A stretch of DNA of 43,629 nucleotides from Gammaproteobacteria bacterium (GTDB lineage Bacteria; Pseudomonadota; Gammaproteobacteria; Legionellales; Legionellaceae). The stretch is taken from contig JAUICE010000011.1 of NCBI GenBank assembly GCA_030428185.1, forward strand, positions 1-43,629. Reading direction: 5' to 3'. The position numbers and the translations under genes were made by a program. Below, one piece after another: positions 14,747-26,149 of this stretch (its first letter is position 1; the number at the start of each line of letters is the position of its first letter). Under the pieces are notes generated by a model. The model saw only the letters and a list, made by a program, of their open reading frames with translations. It did no database searches and was not told where the DNA came from.

Positions 14747-15999
14747 TGGCTGAGATAAAAAACTATACGGTAAACTTTGGTCCTCAGCATCCTGCTGCAC
14801 ACGGTGTTTTACGTTTGGTTTTAGAACTAGATGGTGAAACTATTGTAAGAGCAGATCCACATATCGGCTTATTACATCGAGCAACTGAGAAGCTTGCTGA
14901 AACGAAACCGTTCAACCAGAGTATTGGTTATATGGATAGGCTGGATTATGTTTCCATGATGTGTAATGAGCATGCGTATGTGCGTGCGATAGAGAAACTA
15001 ATCGGTGTCGACGCACCTATTCGTGCACAATATATCCGTACACTCTTTGATGAAGTGACACGGATTTTAAATCACTTACTATGGCTTGGAGCAACTGCGC
15101 TAGATATTGGCGCAATGACGATTTTTTTATACTGCTTTAGAGAGCGTGAAGATTTATTCGATGCTTATGAGGCTGTTTCTGGCGCGAGAATGCATGCAAC
15201 GTATTATCGTCCTGGTGGTGTTGCACGCGATTTACCCGATAGCATGCCACAATATAAACCATCACGTTGGCATAATGAAAAAGAAACGAATAAAAGGAAT
15301 GAAAATAGGCAGGGTTCTCTTTTAGATTTCCTTTGGGATTTTACAGAGCGTTTTCCTAAGTGTGTGGATGAGTACGAAACATTGTTGACTGATAATCGTA
15401 TTTGGAAGCAAAGAACCGTTGATATTGGTGTGGTATCACCAGAACGAGCATTAGCTAACGGTTTTTCCGGCCCAATGCTAAGAGGATCTGGTATTGCGTG
15501 GGACTTACGTAAAAAACAACCTTATGCTGTTTATGACAAAGTTGACTTTGATATCCCTGTTGGGACAAATGGCGATTGTTATGATAGATATTTGGTGCGT
15601 GTTGAAGAGATGCGTCAGTCAAATCGTATTATACGGCAATGTATTGAGTGGCTCCGTGAGAATGAGGGTCCTGTAAAAATTGATGATTATAAAGTGTCTC
15701 CTCCAAGCAGAGTAACCATGAAACATGATATGGAAGCTTTGATTCATCACTTTAAATTATTCACGGAAGGTTATTGTGTTCCTGAAGGTGAAGTCTACTC
15801 TGCAGTAGAAGCCCCGAAGGGGGAGTTTGGCATATATTTATTGTCCGATGGGTCTAATAAACCATATCGTATGAAAATTCGTGCCCCCGGTTTTGCACAC
15901 TTAAGTGCTTTCCATGAGATGGCATGTGGGCATATGCTTGCAGATGGTGTTGCTATTTTAGCAAGCCAAGATATTGTGTTTGGTGAAATCGATAGATAA
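14746..15999 (+). CDS. nuoD: NADH-quinone oxidoreductase subunit D
   Basis: The 417-residue 49-kDa-type subunit forms the quinone-binding pocket with NuoB. The start [18 protein letters not shown] carries the conserved His of the beta-hairpin that lines the pocket. [22 protein letters not shown] and [14 protein letters not shown] are all typical, and the C-terminus [20 protein letters not shown] is the universal end of the family. It is related to the large subunit of NiFe hydrogenases without its metal cysteines. nuoE starts 17 bp downstream. Confidence 0.98.
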   Translation: MAEIKNYTVNFGPQHPAAHGVLRLVLELDGETIVRADPHIGLLHRATEKLAETKPFNQSIGYMDRLDYVSMMCNEHAYVRAIEKLIGVDAPIRAQYIRTLFDEVTRILNHLLWLGATALDIGAMTIFLYCFREREDLFDAYEAVSGARMHATYYRPGGVARDLPDSMPQYKPSRWHNEKETNKRNENRQGSLLDFLWDFTERFPKCVDEYETLLTDNRIWKQRTVDIGVVSPERALANGFSGPMLRGSGIAWDLRKKQPYAVYDKVDFDIPVGTNGDCYDRYLVRVEEMRQSNRIIRQCIEWLRENEGPVKIDDYKVSPPSRVTMKHDMEALIHHFKLFTEGYCVPEGEVYSAVEAPKGEFGIYLLSDGSNKPYRMKIRAPGFAHLSAFHEMACGHMLADGVAILASQDIVFGEIDR

Positions 16000-16015
16000 T
16001 TGGCGAAAACAATCG

Positions 16016-16534
16016 ATGACTATTGAATTAAAAGATTTATTAAATGAAACCGACTTACAAGAAGTCGATAAGTGGGTGGCGAAGTATCCAGAAGATCAAA
16101 AGCAATCTGCAGTGATGCAGACGTTGATGATTGTGCAAAAATCACAAGGTTATCTGAATGAGGCGCGCATGGATGCTGTTGCAAAATATTTGGATATGCC
16201 TGCCATTGCAGTATATGAGGTGGCAAGTTTCTATACTATGTATGAGCACAAGCCTCATGGTAAGCACCTTTTGGAAGTATGCACTAATATTTCCTGTAAA
16301 TTACGAGATGCAGAGCACACAGTTAAGCATTTATCTGAGCAGTTAAAAATCAATGTTGGTGAGACCACTGAAGACGGTTTGTTTACATTGAGAGAAGTTG
16401 AGTGTTTGGGTGCTTGTGTTAGGGCGCCTGTAATGCAAGTTGGTCATCGTTACCACGATAATTTAACCAACGAAAAGCTTGATGAGATCATTGAGCATTA
16501 TCGCAGTCAAAATAGTCAGAAAGACGATGAGTGA
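16016..16534 (+). CDS. nuoE: NADH-quinone oxidoreductase subunit E
   Basis: I choose ATG 16016; an upstream in-frame start at 15974 lies inside nuoD and adds 14 unconserved residues. The 172-residue thioredoxin-like protein binds the 2Fe-2S cluster N1a through CTNISC (the first two Cys, about 89-94) and ECLGAC (the second pair, about 130-135). [18 protein letters not shown] precedes the first pair as usual. It works with NuoF and NuoG in the NADH-oxidising module. Its end overlaps nuoF by 8 nt. Confidence 0.96.
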   Translation: MTIELKDLLNETDLQEVDKWVAKYPEDQKQSAVMQTLMIVQKSQGYLNEARMDAVAKYLDMPAIAVYEVASFYTMYEHKPHGKHLLEVCTNISCKLRDAEHTVKHLSEQLKINVGETTEDGLFTLREVECLGACVRAPVMQVGHRYHDNLTNEKLDEIIEHYRSQNSQKDDE

Positions 16535-17810
16535 AGAAATGGTTGAGCTAAATCAAGTTTGTTATCGTACATTACATTTAGATGAGCCCCATACACTGGC
16601 ATCTTACAAAAGTGTTGGTGGGTATAAAGTTTGGGAAAAAATCTTAAAAGAAAAAACACCACCAGAAGAAATTATTGCCAAACTTAAAGCATCTGCGTTA
16701 AGAGGCCGTGGTGGGGCTGGTTTTCCTACCGGGCTAAAGTGGAGTTTTATGAACCGCAATGTACCAGGCCAAAAGTATGTTGTATGTAATTCCGATGAAG
16801 GTGAGCCAGGAACATGTAAAGACAGAGAGATTTTACGTCAAAATCCTCATCAGCTTATTGAGGGTATGGCCATCGGTGGTTACGTGATGGGCGCAACGGT
16901 TGGCTATAACTATATTCGTGGAGAATTCCTTGAGCCTTTTGCGGCAATGGAGTCTGCATTACAAGAGGCGTATCAAGCTGGCCTTCTAGGTAAAGACATT
17001 CAAGGTTCAGGCGTTGACTTTGATTTACATAATCATCTTGGCGCAGGAGCTTATATTTGTGGTGAAGAAACAGCGCTGTTAAATTCACTGGAAGGAAAAA
17101 AGGGGCAGCCTAGGTTTAAACCACCATTTCCTGCGAATTATGGTTTGTATGGCCGTCCAACAACAATTAACAATACGGAAACCTATGCATCTGTGCCACC
17201 CATACTGGAGCATGGTAGTGAGTGGTTCTTGAATTTAGGAAAACCGAATAATGGCGGTACTAAAATATTTTGCGTATCAGGACATGTTAATAAACCAGGA
17301 AACTTTGAAGTCCCTCTAGGTACACCATTTAAAACATTGCTTGAATTGGCAGGTGGCATGAAAGATGGTCGTAAATTAAAAGCGGTTATTCCTGGTGGTT
17401 CTTCTATGAAGATATTACCAGCGGAAGTTATCATGAATTTGGATATGGACTTCGATAGCCTACAAAAGGCAGGTTCGGGTCTAGGTTCTGGTGCGGTAAT
17501 TGTTATGGACGAGACAACCTGTATGGTTGGTGCCTTACTACGTCTCGCTAAGTTCTATGCTCATGAGTCATGTGGGCAATGTACACCTTGTCGGGAAGGA
17601 ACTGGTTGGATGGCTCGGATCCTATCTCGCATTGAGAACGGTCAGGGAGAACCTAAAGATCTAGATAGACTAATGGATGTTGCAAATAAAATAGAGGGGC
17701 GGACTATTTGTGCCCTTGGCGAGGCTGCAGCATGGCCAGTACAAAGTTTCTTAAATACTTTCCACGATGAGTTTAAATATCACATCGACAACAAATGTTG
17801 TCTAGTGTAA
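16527..17810 (+). CDS. nuoF: NADH-quinone oxidoreductase subunit F
   Basis: From ATG 16527 ([10 protein letters not shown]) this 427-residue subunit binds NADH, FMN and the 4Fe-4S cluster N3. [16 protein letters not shown] (about 56-71) is the NADH/FMN glycine loop. [17 protein letters not shown] follows, and [19 protein letters not shown] is the second FMN-binding stretch. [16 protein letters not shown] with a later Cys in [15 protein letters not shown] supplies the N3 ligands. A longer in-frame start at 16479 lies in nuoE and is unlikely. It is the electron entry point of complex I. Confidence 0.98.
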   Translation: MSEEMVELNQVCYRTLHLDEPHTLASYKSVGGYKVWEKILKEKTPPEEIIAKLKASALRGRGGAGFPTGLKWSFMNRNVPGQKYVVCNSDEGEPGTCKDREILRQNPHQLIEGMAIGGYVMGATVGYNYIRGEFLEPFAAMESALQEAYQAGLLGKDIQGSGVDFDLHNHLGAGAYICGEETALLNSLEGKKGQPRFKPPFPANYGLYGRPTTINNTETYASVPPILEHGSEWFLNLGKPNNGGTKIFCVSGHVNKPGNFEVPLGTPFKTLLELAGGMKDGRKLKAVIPGGSSMKILPAEVIMNLDMDFDSLQKAGSGLGSGAVIVMDETTCMVGALLRLAKFYAHESCGQCTPCREGTGWMARILSRIENGQGEPKDLDRLMDVANKIEGRTICALGEAAAWPVQSFLNTFHDEFKYHIDNKCCLV

Positions 17811-17829
17811 AAAGCATAAAGGTTGAACC

Positions 17830-20181
17830 ATGGCAACAATTGAAATCGATGGCAAAAGAATAGAAGTTGAAAGCGGAAAAATGGTTATTGAAGTTGCTGA
17901 TGAAGAAGGCATTTCAATACCGAGATTCTGTTACCATAAAAAACTTTCTGTTGCGGCAAATTGTCGTATGTGCCTTGTAGAGGTGGAAAAAGCACCTAAA
18001 CCATTACCTGCTTGTGCGACACCAGTCACTGATGGCATGAAAGTGTTTACTAAGTCTGAAAAAGCACGCATGGCACAAAAGGCGGTAATGGAATTTTTAC
18101 TTATTAACCATCCTCTAGACTGTCCTATTTGCGATCAAGGTGGTGAGTGTGAGTTACAAGATGTATCCATGGGCTATGGTCAGGATGTTTCTCAATTTAC
18201 TGAGGGAAAGCGCTCCGTAGTTGATGATGATTTAGGCTCTTTAATTTCAACAGAAATGACACGTTGTATTCAGTGTACGCGTTGTGTTCGCTTCGGTGAG
18301 GAGGTCGCAGGTGTACGAGAAATGGGCGCTACTGGTCGTGGTGAGCATATGCAAATTGGAACGTATGTACAGCATGCCATGACATCTGAAGTCTCTGGAA
18401 ATATTATTGATCTTTGTCCTGTTGGCGCTTTAACTTCTAAGCCTTATCGGTTTCATGCACGCCCGTGGGAACTGACACAGTATGATAGTGTGAGTCCTCA
18501 TGACTGCTTGGGTAGCAATCTTCATGTTCATGTGAGAAGAGATGAAGTGATGCGTGTGTTACCTAAGGAAAATGAGTCAATTAATGAAACATGGCTTTCA
18601 GATAGGGATAGATTCGCCTATACGGGTTTAAAGGCGCCACAGCGTCTAGAGTCTCCTATGTTGAAAGAAGATGGCATCTGGAGAGAAGTCAGTTGGGAAG
18701 AGGCATTTGAACATACGGTTAAGGGCTTAAAACGTATTTTAGAAAAATATGGTGCTGATGATGTGGCAGCGTTTGCATCACCACAAGCAACGACTGAAGA
18801 AGCATTTTTATTACAGAAACTGTCTCGCCACTTAGAGGTGAATAATTTAGATTATCGTTTACATCAAAGTGACTTCAGGGATGATCTTCACTTGACCAAG
18901 GCGCCAATTAGCAGTGTTAATGTCTCGGCAATTGATGGCGCGAAACATATTTTTATTGTTGGTTCTGATTTATTGCGCGAGGTACCACTACTTGCTCTTA
19001 GAGTTAGGAAAGCAGGTCTACTTGGAGCACAAATAGGGATGCTTAACCCTGTTCGCTTTGAGCTACATACTGAAATTGAATATGAAAATATTGTATCGCC
19101 AAATCAAATGGTGAAACAGTTACTAGCCATTGCAGCAAAACTCCTTTCAACGCACTCACTAACTGAAAAAGAACATCAATTGTTAGCACTTTGTGATGTT
19201 AAGCTTGAGTCTAGTGATTACTTGCAAGGTCTAGCTTCTGAAGATCAATCGGTTCTTATTTTAGGGGCTATTGCGCAAAATCATCCTGAGGCAGCAACCA
19301 TACGTTCGCTTGTCAAACTCATAGAAAAATACACACAAACAAAAGTTATTCATTTAACAGAAGGTCCAAATGCAGCGGGTTGTGCATATGCAGGATTACT
19401 TCCATTAAGAAAGCCCTATGGACAAGCGACTAGAACCGAAGGCCTTAACGCCCGAGCGGCATTAGAAAATAAATTAAAAGCATATTTGTTATTACATATC
19501 GAACCAGAGTTTGATTTTGCAAATCCATATATGGCAAGACAAGCACTATTGGCCGCTGAGTTTGTTGTGATGTTCACAACTGTTAAAACAGACTCTCTGC
19601 TAGATTGTGCAGATATATTATTGCCAGTTGCAAGCTTTAGTGAAACATCAGGTACTTATGTGAACTGCCAAGATGACTGGCAAACATTCAGAGGTTTAGT
19701 ACCACCACCTGGTGAAGCGAGACCAGCGTGGAAAGTGCTCAGAGTGCTTGGGAACTTATTTGATGCACCAGATTTTGAGTATGATTCAACAGAAGATGTG
19801 CTTAACGACCTTAAGCGTGAAGAAAAGCTTAGCGAATTTGTGGAGCCAGAATTATTTATTCCGGAGTCAACAGCTGATGTAAACCCAAAAGCTGTGACGA
19901 GAATTGGAGTATGGCCACTTTATCGTAATGATACGCTGGTTCGGCAGGCGATGCCTCTGCAATCTAGTGCGTCAGCGGATGTTTGTGAGGCAAGAATGCA
20001 TCCAGATACTATAAAGGCACATTTTTTAGGTGATAGTGTGACTATCTCTCAAGGGCAGATTGAGATAACATTGCCCCTAATTTCAGATGAACGTATTGCT
20101 CAAGGTTCTATCTCGGTTGCAAATGCTTGGCCAGAGACTGTGGACTTAGGAGATGCGTTTGCGGCAATTAAGGTGAAGTAA
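17830..20181 (+). CDS. nuoG: NADH-quinone oxidoreductase subunit G
   Basis: The 783-residue subunit has an N-terminal ferredoxin-like part with a 2Fe-2S site ([20 protein letters not shown], then ACATPV). [18 protein letters not shown] supplies the His/Cys ligands of cluster N5, and [10 protein letters not shown] with LCPVGALTS another 4Fe-4S cluster. From about residue 220 it becomes a molybdopterin-oxidoreductase-type domain without a cofactor ([20 protein letters not shown]). That region has diverged in sequence, as usual for NuoG. GTG/ATG ambiguity is absent: AAGGTTG precedes the ATG. The stop overlaps nuoH as TAATG. Confidence 0.97.
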   Translation: MATIEIDGKRIEVESGKMVIEVADEEGISIPRFCYHKKLSVAANCRMCLVEVEKAPKPLPACATPVTDGMKVFTKSEKARMAQKAVMEFLLINHPLDCPICDQGGECELQDVSMGYGQDVSQFTEGKRSVVDDDLGSLISTEMTRCIQCTRCVRFGEEVAGVREMGATGRGEHMQIGTYVQHAMTSEVSGNIIDLCPVGALTSKPYRFHARPWELTQYDSVSPHDCLGSNLHVHVRRDEVMRVLPKENESINETWLSDRDRFAYTGLKAPQRLESPMLKEDGIWREVSWEEAFEHTVKGLKRILEKYGADDVAAFASPQATTEEAFLLQKLSRHLEVNNLDYRLHQSDFRDDLHLTKAPISSVNVSAIDGAKHIFIVGSDLLREVPLLALRVRKAGLLGAQIGMLNPVRFELHTEIEYENIVSPNQMVKQLLAIAAKLLSTHSLTEKEHQLLALCDVKLESSDYLQGLASEDQSVLILGAIAQNHPEAATIRSLVKLIEKYTQTKVIHLTEGPNAAGCAYAGLLPLRKPYGQATRTEGLNARAALENKLKAYLLLHIEPEFDFANPYMARQALLAAEFVVMFTTVKTDSLLDCADILLPVASFSETSGTYVNCQDDWQTFRGLVPPPGEARPAWKVLRVLGNLFDAPDFEYDSTEDVLNDLKREEKLSEFVEPELFIPESTADVNPKAVTRIGVWPLYRNDTLVRQAMPLQSSASADVCEARMHPDTIKAHFLGDSVTISQGQIEITLPLISDERIAQGSISVANAWPETVDLGDAFAAIKVK

Positions 20182-21200
20182 TGACAGATATTTATCATTT
20201 AATCTGGACAGTCATTGAAATAATTGCGTTAGTATTGCCGTTACTGATTGCAGTTGCTTATTTAACATTTTTTGAGCGCAAGGTTATTGGCTATATTCAA
20301 TCACGGATTGGACCGAATCGTGTAGGGCCTTTTGGATTGCTACAGCCTTTTGCCGATCTCTTTAAAATGCTATTTAAAGAAATTGTGATCCCAAAGTCAT
20401 CTAATCGCTATTTGTTTTTTGTTGCACCATTATTTACACTTACCCCGGCCTTAGCAGCCTGGGCTGTGATTCCTTTTCAGCCTGGCGTTGTGCTTGCAAA
20501 TATTAATGCGGGCGTACTTTATATTTTTGCAATGAGTTCATTGGGTGTGTATGGGCTACTGATAGCTGGATGGGCATCAAATTCTAAATATGCTATTTTT
20601 GGTGCGTTACGCTCAGCAGCACAAACAGTTTCCTATGAAATTGCCATGGGATTTGCTCTAATAGGCGTCTTATTGGCCTCAGGTAGTATGAACTTAACGG
20701 CTGTTGTAGAGTCACAGGCAGGGGGAATTTGGCACTGGTGGTTTTTACCTTTACTACCCTTGTTTATGGTATTTTGGATAGCAGGTATTGCTGAAACGAA
20801 TCGCGCTCCTTTTGATATGGCTGAGGGTGAGTCAGAAATCGTGGCAGGTTTCCATGTTGAGTATTCAGCAATAGGTTTTGGTTTATTTTTTCTCGCTGAA
20901 TATGCCAGCATGATTTTGATTTCTATCATGTTAGCGTTATTATTTTTGGGCGGTTGGCAGTCACCATTTGACGGCATCCCAGGTTTGAGCGCTCTTTTCT
21001 CATTTGTTCCAGGTTCAATCTGGTTAATTCTTAAGACGAGTTTCTTTCTATTTGTTTATTTGTGGATTAGAGCAACCTTCCCGCGATATCGCTATGATCA
21101 GATCATGCGTTTGGGGTGGAAAGTATTAATTCCAACGACGATTGTTTGGCTTGTAGTGACTGCAGCAATGGTCTTGGCTCATGTAAAACCATGGTTTTAA
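20181..21200 (+). CDS. nuoH: NADH-quinone oxidoreductase subunit H
   Basis: This 339-residue membrane subunit has eight predicted helices and links the quinone site to the proton pumps. [20 protein letters not shown] (about residues 30-49) is the universal signature, with [13 protein letters not shown] after it. [19 protein letters not shown] in the middle carries the charged residues of the E-channel. [20 protein letters not shown] is the conserved C-terminal loop. It overlaps the nuoG stop codon by one base and is followed by nuoI after four bases. Confidence 0.98.
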   Translation: MTDIYHLIWTVIEIIALVLPLLIAVAYLTFFERKVIGYIQSRIGPNRVGPFGLLQPFADLFKMLFKEIVIPKSSNRYLFFVAPLFTLTPALAAWAVIPFQPGVVLANINAGVLYIFAMSSLGVYGLLIAGWASNSKYAIFGALRSAAQTVSYEIAMGFALIGVLLASGSMNLTAVVESQAGGIWHWWFLPLLPLFMVFWIAGIAETNRAPFDMAEGESEIVAGFHVEYSAIGFGLFFLAEYASMILISIMLALLFLGGWQSPFDGIPGLSALFSFVPGSIWLILKTSFFLFVYLWIRATFPRYRYDQIMRLGWKVLIPTTIVWLVVTAAMVLAHVKPWF

Positions 21201-21204
21201 CTTT

Positions 21205-21705
21205 ATGAAAAAAGCGATTCGATATATTAAACACTATATAAAAAGCTTTACGCTTTATGAGCTGTTACAGGGGCTATGGGTAACAGGTCGGTATTTTTTA
21301 AAGAAAAAGGAAACGATTCAATTTCCTGAAGAGGCTTTGCCTTTATCACCTCGATTTCGTGGCCTTCTCGCTTTAAGGCGTTATCCTAATGGAGAAGAGC
21401 GCTGTATTGCATGTAAGTTATGTGAAGCAGTATGTCCTGCTCTTGCTATTACTATCGAGGCTGAGGAGCGTGAAGATGGGTCGCGTAGAACAACACGTTA
21501 TGACATAGATATGTTTAAGTGTATTAACTGTGGTTTCTGTGAAGAGTCTTGTCCAGTAGATTCTATCGTTGTTACGCCGATTCATCAGTATCATATCAGT
21601 GAGCGTGGACAAAATATTATGACTAAAGAGAAGCTTTTAGCTGTGGGCGACATGATGGAGTCAAAGCTTGCCGCAGATAGGGCGCTCGATGAGAAGTACC
21701 GCTAA
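21205..21705 (+). CDS. nuoI: NADH-quinone oxidoreductase subunit I
   Basis: The 166-residue ferredoxin-type subunit carries clusters N6a and N6b in two motifs, [16 protein letters not shown] (about 69-84) and [16 protein letters not shown] (about 109-124). The N-terminal amphipathic helix ([20 protein letters not shown]) docks on the membrane arm. [20 protein letters not shown] is the typical lead-in. It passes electrons from NuoG to NuoB. Length is normal for the family. Confidence 0.98.
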   Translation: MKKAIRYIKHYIKSFTLYELLQGLWVTGRYFLKKKETIQFPEEALPLSPRFRGLLALRRYPNGEERCIACKLCEAVCPALAITIEAEEREDGSRRTTRYDIDMFKCINCGFCEESCPVDSIVVTPIHQYHISERGQNIMTKEKLLAVGDMMESKLAADRALDEKYR

Positions 21706-21713
21706 GGGGATTA

Positions 21714-22322
21714 ATGATGGCAAACGAAGTGGTAAATGTTTTGTTTTATTTATTTGCATTTGTAGCAATCAGTGCTGCTGTTATGGTGATTACCATGAAT
21801 AATCCTGTAAAAGCAGTTTTAGCCTTGGTGTTAGTCTTTTTTTCATCAGCTGCTATCTGGATTTTAGTACAAGCAGAGTTCTTAGCACTTATTTTGGTAC
21901 TGGTTTATGTGGGCGCAGTGATGACGCTATTTTTATTTGTAGTCATGATGATTAATGTAGATGCCGACTCAATGAAGAAGCGTTTTGTTTATTACGCACC
22001 TTTTTTATTATTTGTGGTGACGACTATAGTTGGTTTAGTCTACAAGGTTTATCCAACAAGCTTAATATTTAAAGGGCAAGAGTCATTGATGGCTTTAACC
22101 AACACCGAAGCTTTAGGCCTCAAGTTGTATGTGGACTTTGCTTATGCATGTGAGATTGCGGCAGTTATTTTATTGGTTTCTATTATTGCAGCAATATCAA
22201 TGGCGCACCGAGCGACGTATCGTGATAAGCGACAAAGTGTACTAAAACAGGTGCTTACCAGAAAAGAAGACAGATTGCGTATAGTAAAAATGTCAGCATA
22301 TGATAAATCAACAGAACAGTAA
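21714..22322 (+). CDS. nuoJ: NADH-quinone oxidoreductase subunit J
   Basis: The 202-residue membrane protein has five hydrophobic helices and the family motif LVYVGAVMTLFLFVVMMIN (about residues 63-81) containing the pi-bulge helix. NNPVKAVLALVLVFFSSAA comes before it. Two adjacent ATGs (21714, 21717) follow AAGGGG, and either may be used. The C-terminal 40 residues are hydrophilic and variable. It lies between nuoI and nuoK as in all complete nuo operons. Confidence 0.95.
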   Translation: MMANEVVNVLFYLFAFVAISAAVMVITMNNPVKAVLALVLVFFSSAAIWILVQAEFLALILVLVYVGAVMTLFLFVVMMINVDADSMKKRFVYYAPFLLFVVTTIVGLVYKVYPTSLIFKGQESLMALTNTEALGLKLYVDFAYACEIAAVILLVSIIAAISMAHRATYRDKRQSVLKQVLTRKEDRLRIVKMSAYDKSTEQ

Positions 22323-22335
22323 GTAGGAACACCAA

Positions 22336-22641
22336 ATGTTAACGTTATCTCATTACATGATATTCAGTGCAATTTTATTTGCTCTAAGTTTAGTGGGTAT
22401 CGTCATCAATAGAAAAAATATTATTCTGATTTTGACGTCATTAGAACTTATGCTGTTAGCAGTTAATACCAATTTTATTGCTTTATCACACTTCTTAAAT
22501 GATAGCTCTGGTGAAGTGTTTGTCTTTTTTATTCTGACCGTTGCTGCTGCAGAAGCTGCTATCGGGCTGGCGCTTGTCATGTTGCTTTACCGTAACCGCC
22601 AAGATATTGCTATTGATAATATGAGTTCATTGAAGGGGTAG
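22336..22641 (+). CDS. nuoK: NADH-quinone oxidoreductase subunit K
   Basis: The 101-residue, three-helix subunit is related to MrpC antiporter subunits. [19 protein letters not shown] holds the conserved membrane Glu of helix 2, and [19 protein letters not shown] the Glu of helix 3, both part of the proton path. Length equals that of other NuoK proteins. AGGAAC precedes the start; nuoL follows after three bases. Confidence 0.97.
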   Translation: MLTLSHYMIFSAILFALSLVGIVINRKNIILILTSLELMLLAVNTNFIALSHFLNDSSGEVFVFFILTVAAAEAAIGLALVMLLYRNRQDIAIDNMSSLKG

Positions 22642-22644
22642 TTT

Positions 22645-24618
22645 ATGACCACACAAGCGATTTGTTTAGTCATTATATTGGCGCCTCTTTTAGGTGCTAT
22701 AATTGCGGGTCTATTTAGACAGCAAGTAGGTAGAGTTGGCGCGCATTTTATAACGATCGGATTAGTACTGATCTCATTCTTATTCTCTTGTTATTTGTGT
22801 TATGAGTTCTTGTTTTATGGACATACGCCATTTAATGAAAACTTATATACATGGGCATCTGGTGGAGGTTATTTCCCCTATGATTTTCATGTTGGTTTCC
22901 TAATTGACTCATTGACGGCTTTAATGCTCGTTGTGGTCACCTTTGTTTCATTCTTAGTGCATATTTATAGTATTGGCTATATGGCTGATGATGACGGTTA
23001 TCAACGTTTTTTTAGCTATATTTCATTGTTTACGTTTGCAATGCTTATGCTTGTTACCGCGAATAATTTCCTGCAGTTGTTTTTTGGTTGGGAAGGAGTC
23101 GGTTTAGTTTCTTATTTGCTGATTGGTTTTTGGTATAAAAAACCCTCTGCAATTTCAGGCAACATGAAAGCTTTTTTAGTTAATCGTGTAGGAGACTTTG
23201 GCTTTATTCTTGGTATTGGCTTAGTGTTGTCATTTGCTGGTAGCTTAGATTATGCATCTGTCTTTAAGTCAGCAACACAATTAAGTCAGCAATCGATTGT
23301 ATTATTTTCTGGACACGCTTGGTCATTGGTAACAGTGATTTGTATTTGCCTGTTTATTGGTGCTATGGGTAAGTCGGCGCAAGTGCCTTTGCATGTTTGG
23401 CTTCCAGAATCAATGGAAGGCCCAACGCCTATTTCGGCATTGATACATGCTGCTACCATGGTAACCGCAGGTGTCTTTATGGTCGCTAGAATGTCTCCTT
23501 TGTTTGAGTTATCCGAGACAGCACTGAGCACTGTACTCATTATCGGTGCAACGGGTGCTTTATTTACGGGTATATTAGGCATTGTAATGCACGATATTAA
23601 AAGAGTGGTTGCATATTCAACGCTTTCGCAGCTTGGGTATATGATGGTGGCCATGGGTGTCTCAGCGTATAGCGCTGGTATTTTTCACCTTGCAACCCAT
23701 GCTTGCTTTAAGGCACTGTTATTTTTAGGTGCTGGTAGTGTGATTATTGGTATGCACCACGAGCAGGATATGCGTAAAATGGGCGGTCTTTACAAATATA
23801 TGCCGATTACTTATATCTGTATGGTCATTGGGTCACTCGCTCTTTGTGCTATTCCGCCTTTTGCAGGGTTTTATTCTAAAGATACAATTATCAACGCTGT
23901 TGGATTAAGCCATATTTATGGTAGTCATTATGCTTATTTTTGTGTTGCTATGGGTGCAATGGTCACAGCAATTTATTCTTTTCGACTGTTATTTATGACC
24001 TTTCATGGCAAAGAGCGTATGGATGCACAGACTAAGTCTCATCTGCATGAGTCGCCTATGGTGGTTTGGTTACCATTGGTTATTTTGGCTGTCCCCTCAA
24101 TCTTTTTAGGTATGTGGTTATTCCATTCTATGTTGTTTGCGAAAGAGCCATTATTGCATAATGCAATAACGATTCTTCCTAATCATAATGTATTATCTCA
24201 ATTTGAACCTGACGAAACCCATGCGTTATCATTGGCACTTCACTCAGTGCTATCAAAAACATTTTGGTTAACGATTGCTGGTATTTTTGTCGCTTGGGTT
24301 TGTTATATCGCAAAACCAACATTGCCTGAGGTATTAGCAAAGAGATTTAAGTGGGTTTATCAAATCTTAATGAGCAAGTATGGGTTTGATGCATTCAACG
24401 AAAAGATTTTAGTTCCCTTGTGTTTAAGCATGGGAAAATTATTCTACAAAATCGGTGATAAGCTTTTTATCGATGGTTTTTTTGTCAACGGTAGTGCGCG
24501 TATCGTTGGTTTATTCTCACGTCAAAGTCCTGTGTTACAAAACGGTTATTTATATCATTACTTGTTTGTGATGGTGGTTAGTATGATTGGGCTTTTAGTT
24601 TGGCTGTTATTAGGTTAA
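22645..24618 (+). CDS. nuoL: NADH-quinone oxidoreductase subunit L
   Basis: The 657-residue antiporter-like subunit is the distal proton pump of complex I and provides the long lateral helix. FFGWEGVGLVSYLLIGFWY carries the key Glu of TM5. SAQVPLHVWLPESMEGPTPI and SALIHAATMVTAGVFMVARM are the classical signature, with Lys and His residues of the proton path. FKALLFLGAGSVIIGMHHEQ follows. The C-terminal about 130 residues contain the amphipathic helix region and a final membrane anchor. nuoM follows after four bases. Confidence 0.98.
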   Translation: MTTQAICLVIILAPLLGAIIAGLFRQQVGRVGAHFITIGLVLISFLFSCYLCYEFLFYGHTPFNENLYTWASGGGYFPYDFHVGFLIDSLTALMLVVVTFVSFLVHIYSIGYMADDDGYQRFFSYISLFTFAMLMLVTANNFLQLFFGWEGVGLVSYLLIGFWYKKPSAISGNMKAFLVNRVGDFGFILGIGLVLSFAGSLDYASVFKSATQLSQQSIVLFSGHAWSLVTVICICLFIGAMGKSAQVPLHVWLPESMEGPTPISALIHAATMVTAGVFMVARMSPLFELSETALSTVLIIGATGALFTGILGIVMHDIKRVVAYSTLSQLGYMMVAMGVSAYSAGIFHLATHACFKALLFLGAGSVIIGMHHEQDMRKMGGLYKYMPITYICMVIGSLALCAIPPFAGFYSKDTIINAVGLSHIYGSHYAYFCVAMGAMVTAIYSFRLLFMTFHGKERMDAQTKSHLHESPMVVWLPLVILAVPSIFLGMWLFHSMLFAKEPLLHNAITILPNHNVLSQFEPDETHALSLALHSVLSKTFWLTIAGIFVAWVCYIAKPTLPEVLAKRFKWVYQILMSKYGFDAFNEKILVPLCLSMGKLFYKIGDKLFIDGFFVNGSARIVGLFSRQSPVLQNGYLYHYLFVMVVSMIGLLVWLLLG

Positions 24619-24622
24619 TAAA

Positions 24623-26134
24623 ATGATGCAACATATCTTATCGGTTTTAATATGGCTTCCCATTCTTTGTGGTATTTCACTATTGTTTTTTGCCGATGAT
24701 AATAAGCCGAATATCGCACGTTCTTTTACTTTAGTGACTATCTTAGTGTCTATGTTATTGACCATTCCGATGCTATTGCAATTTGATGCGTCACGTGAGG
24801 GGATGCAGTTTGTTGAGCATGCGACTTGGTTTCCAAGTTTGGGTATTCATTACGCGCTTGGGATTGATGGCTTATCATTATTGATGATTTTATTGAGTAT
24901 TTTTACCTCGCTTATTGTTGTGCTCTCAACGTGGAGCAGTATCTCTAATCGTCTTGGTCTGTATCTAGCATCTTTTTTAATCATGCAAGGTCTGTTGGTG
25001 GGTGTGTTTGCATCGCTTGATGCAATGGTTTTTTATATTTTTTGGGAAGCAACTTTAGTTCCTATGTACATCATCATTGGTGTATGGGGCAGTAGCAATC
25101 GTATTTATGCGGCGATTAAATTTTTCTTATATACTTTTTTCGGCTCAGTTTTAATGTTTGTGGCCTTTTTATATTTGGCAAGTCATGCTGGAAGTTTCGA
25201 TATCGCTAAGTTTTATGATCTGAAGCTATCCATGCATGCACAAACGCTCATTTTTTTCGCATTTTTCTTTGGTTTTGCTATTAAAATCCCTATGTGGCCG
25301 GTACATACTTGGTTGCCGGATGCACATACAGAAGCGCCAGCAGGCGGGTCCGTTGCCCTAGCCGCAGTTTTGTTAAAATTAGGGGGTTACGGATTTTTGC
25401 GTTTTAGTTTGCCAATAGTGACTGATGCGTGCTTCCATTACGCGCCATTGATGATTACATTATCTCTGATTGCAGTTATCTATATTGGTTTGGTTGCAAT
25501 TGTACAAACTGATATGAAAAAGTTAATTGCTTACTCTTCTATTTCGCATATGGGTTTTGTCACCTTAGGGTGCTTTGCTGGTTTTGTTATTGCCAAACAG
25601 ACAGGCAGCATCAAAGATGCTGCACTGATTATGGAGGGTGCGATCATCGTGATGATTTCACATGCTTTTGTTTCTAGTGGTATGTTTGCAGGTGTTGGCT
25701 TTATCTATGACCGAATGCATACGCGAGCAATTAAAGACTTTGGTGGGATCATTAATACCATGCCTGTTTTTTCCTCCTTTTTAATGTTGTTTGCAATGGC
25801 AAATGCAGGGCTTCCTGGAACTTCGGGCTTTGTCGGTGAATTTATGGTCATACTTGGAGCTATGAAAGCAGGATTTTGGACAGCATTTCTTGCAGCAACA
25901 ACGTTAATCTTAGGAGCAGGATATACATTATGGATGTACAAACGAGCCATATTTGGTGAAATTGCAAATGAAAATGTGGCAAAGCTAAAAGACATCTCTG
26001 GCTTCGAGCGTTTATCGTTTGTAATTCTGGCAGCCTGTGTATTGTTAATGGGAATATATCCTGAGCCTGTTTTGAATTTGATGCATCAATCGGTTGATCA
26101 CATTTTGGCATTGAGCCAAGTATCTAAGTTATAG
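24623..26134 (+). CDS. nuoM: NADH-quinone oxidoreductase subunit M
   Basis: This 503-residue proton-pumping subunit has about 14 membrane helices. YIFWEATLVPMYIIIGVWG has the conserved TM5 Glu, and FAIKIPMWPVHTWLPDAHTE the conserved Lys region. MKKLIAYSSISHMGFVTLG and GLPGTSGFVGEFMVILGA complete the signature. Length is normal. Ten bases separate it from the nuoN ribosome site region. Confidence 0.98.
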   Translation: MMQHILSVLIWLPILCGISLLFFADDNKPNIARSFTLVTILVSMLLTIPMLLQFDASREGMQFVEHATWFPSLGIHYALGIDGLSLLMILLSIFTSLIVVLSTWSSISNRLGLYLASFLIMQGLLVGVFASLDAMVFYIFWEATLVPMYIIIGVWGSSNRIYAAIKFFLYTFFGSVLMFVAFLYLASHAGSFDIAKFYDLKLSMHAQTLIFFAFFFGFAIKIPMWPVHTWLPDAHTEAPAGGSVALAAVLLKLGGYGFLRFSLPIVTDACFHYAPLMITLSLIAVIYIGLVAIVQTDMKKLIAYSSISHMGFVTLGCFAGFVIAKQTGSIKDAALIMEGAIIVMISHAFVSSGMFAGVGFIYDRMHTRAIKDFGGIINTMPVFSSFLMLFAMANAGLPGTSGFVGEFMVILGAMKAGFWTAFLAATTLILGAGYTLWMYKRAIFGEIANENVAKLKDISGFERLSFVILAACVLLMGIYPEPVLNLMHQSVDHILALSQVSKL

Positions 26135-26149
26135 TGAGGTAGTTAAGTG

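Noticed and set aside
20633-20977. Long open frame antisense to nuoH (similarly antisense to nuoL, nuoM and guaC).
   Set aside because: The frames lie wholly inside well-conserved genes, have no ribosome site and encode Ser/Ile/Asn-rich translations typical of reverse-strand shadows.
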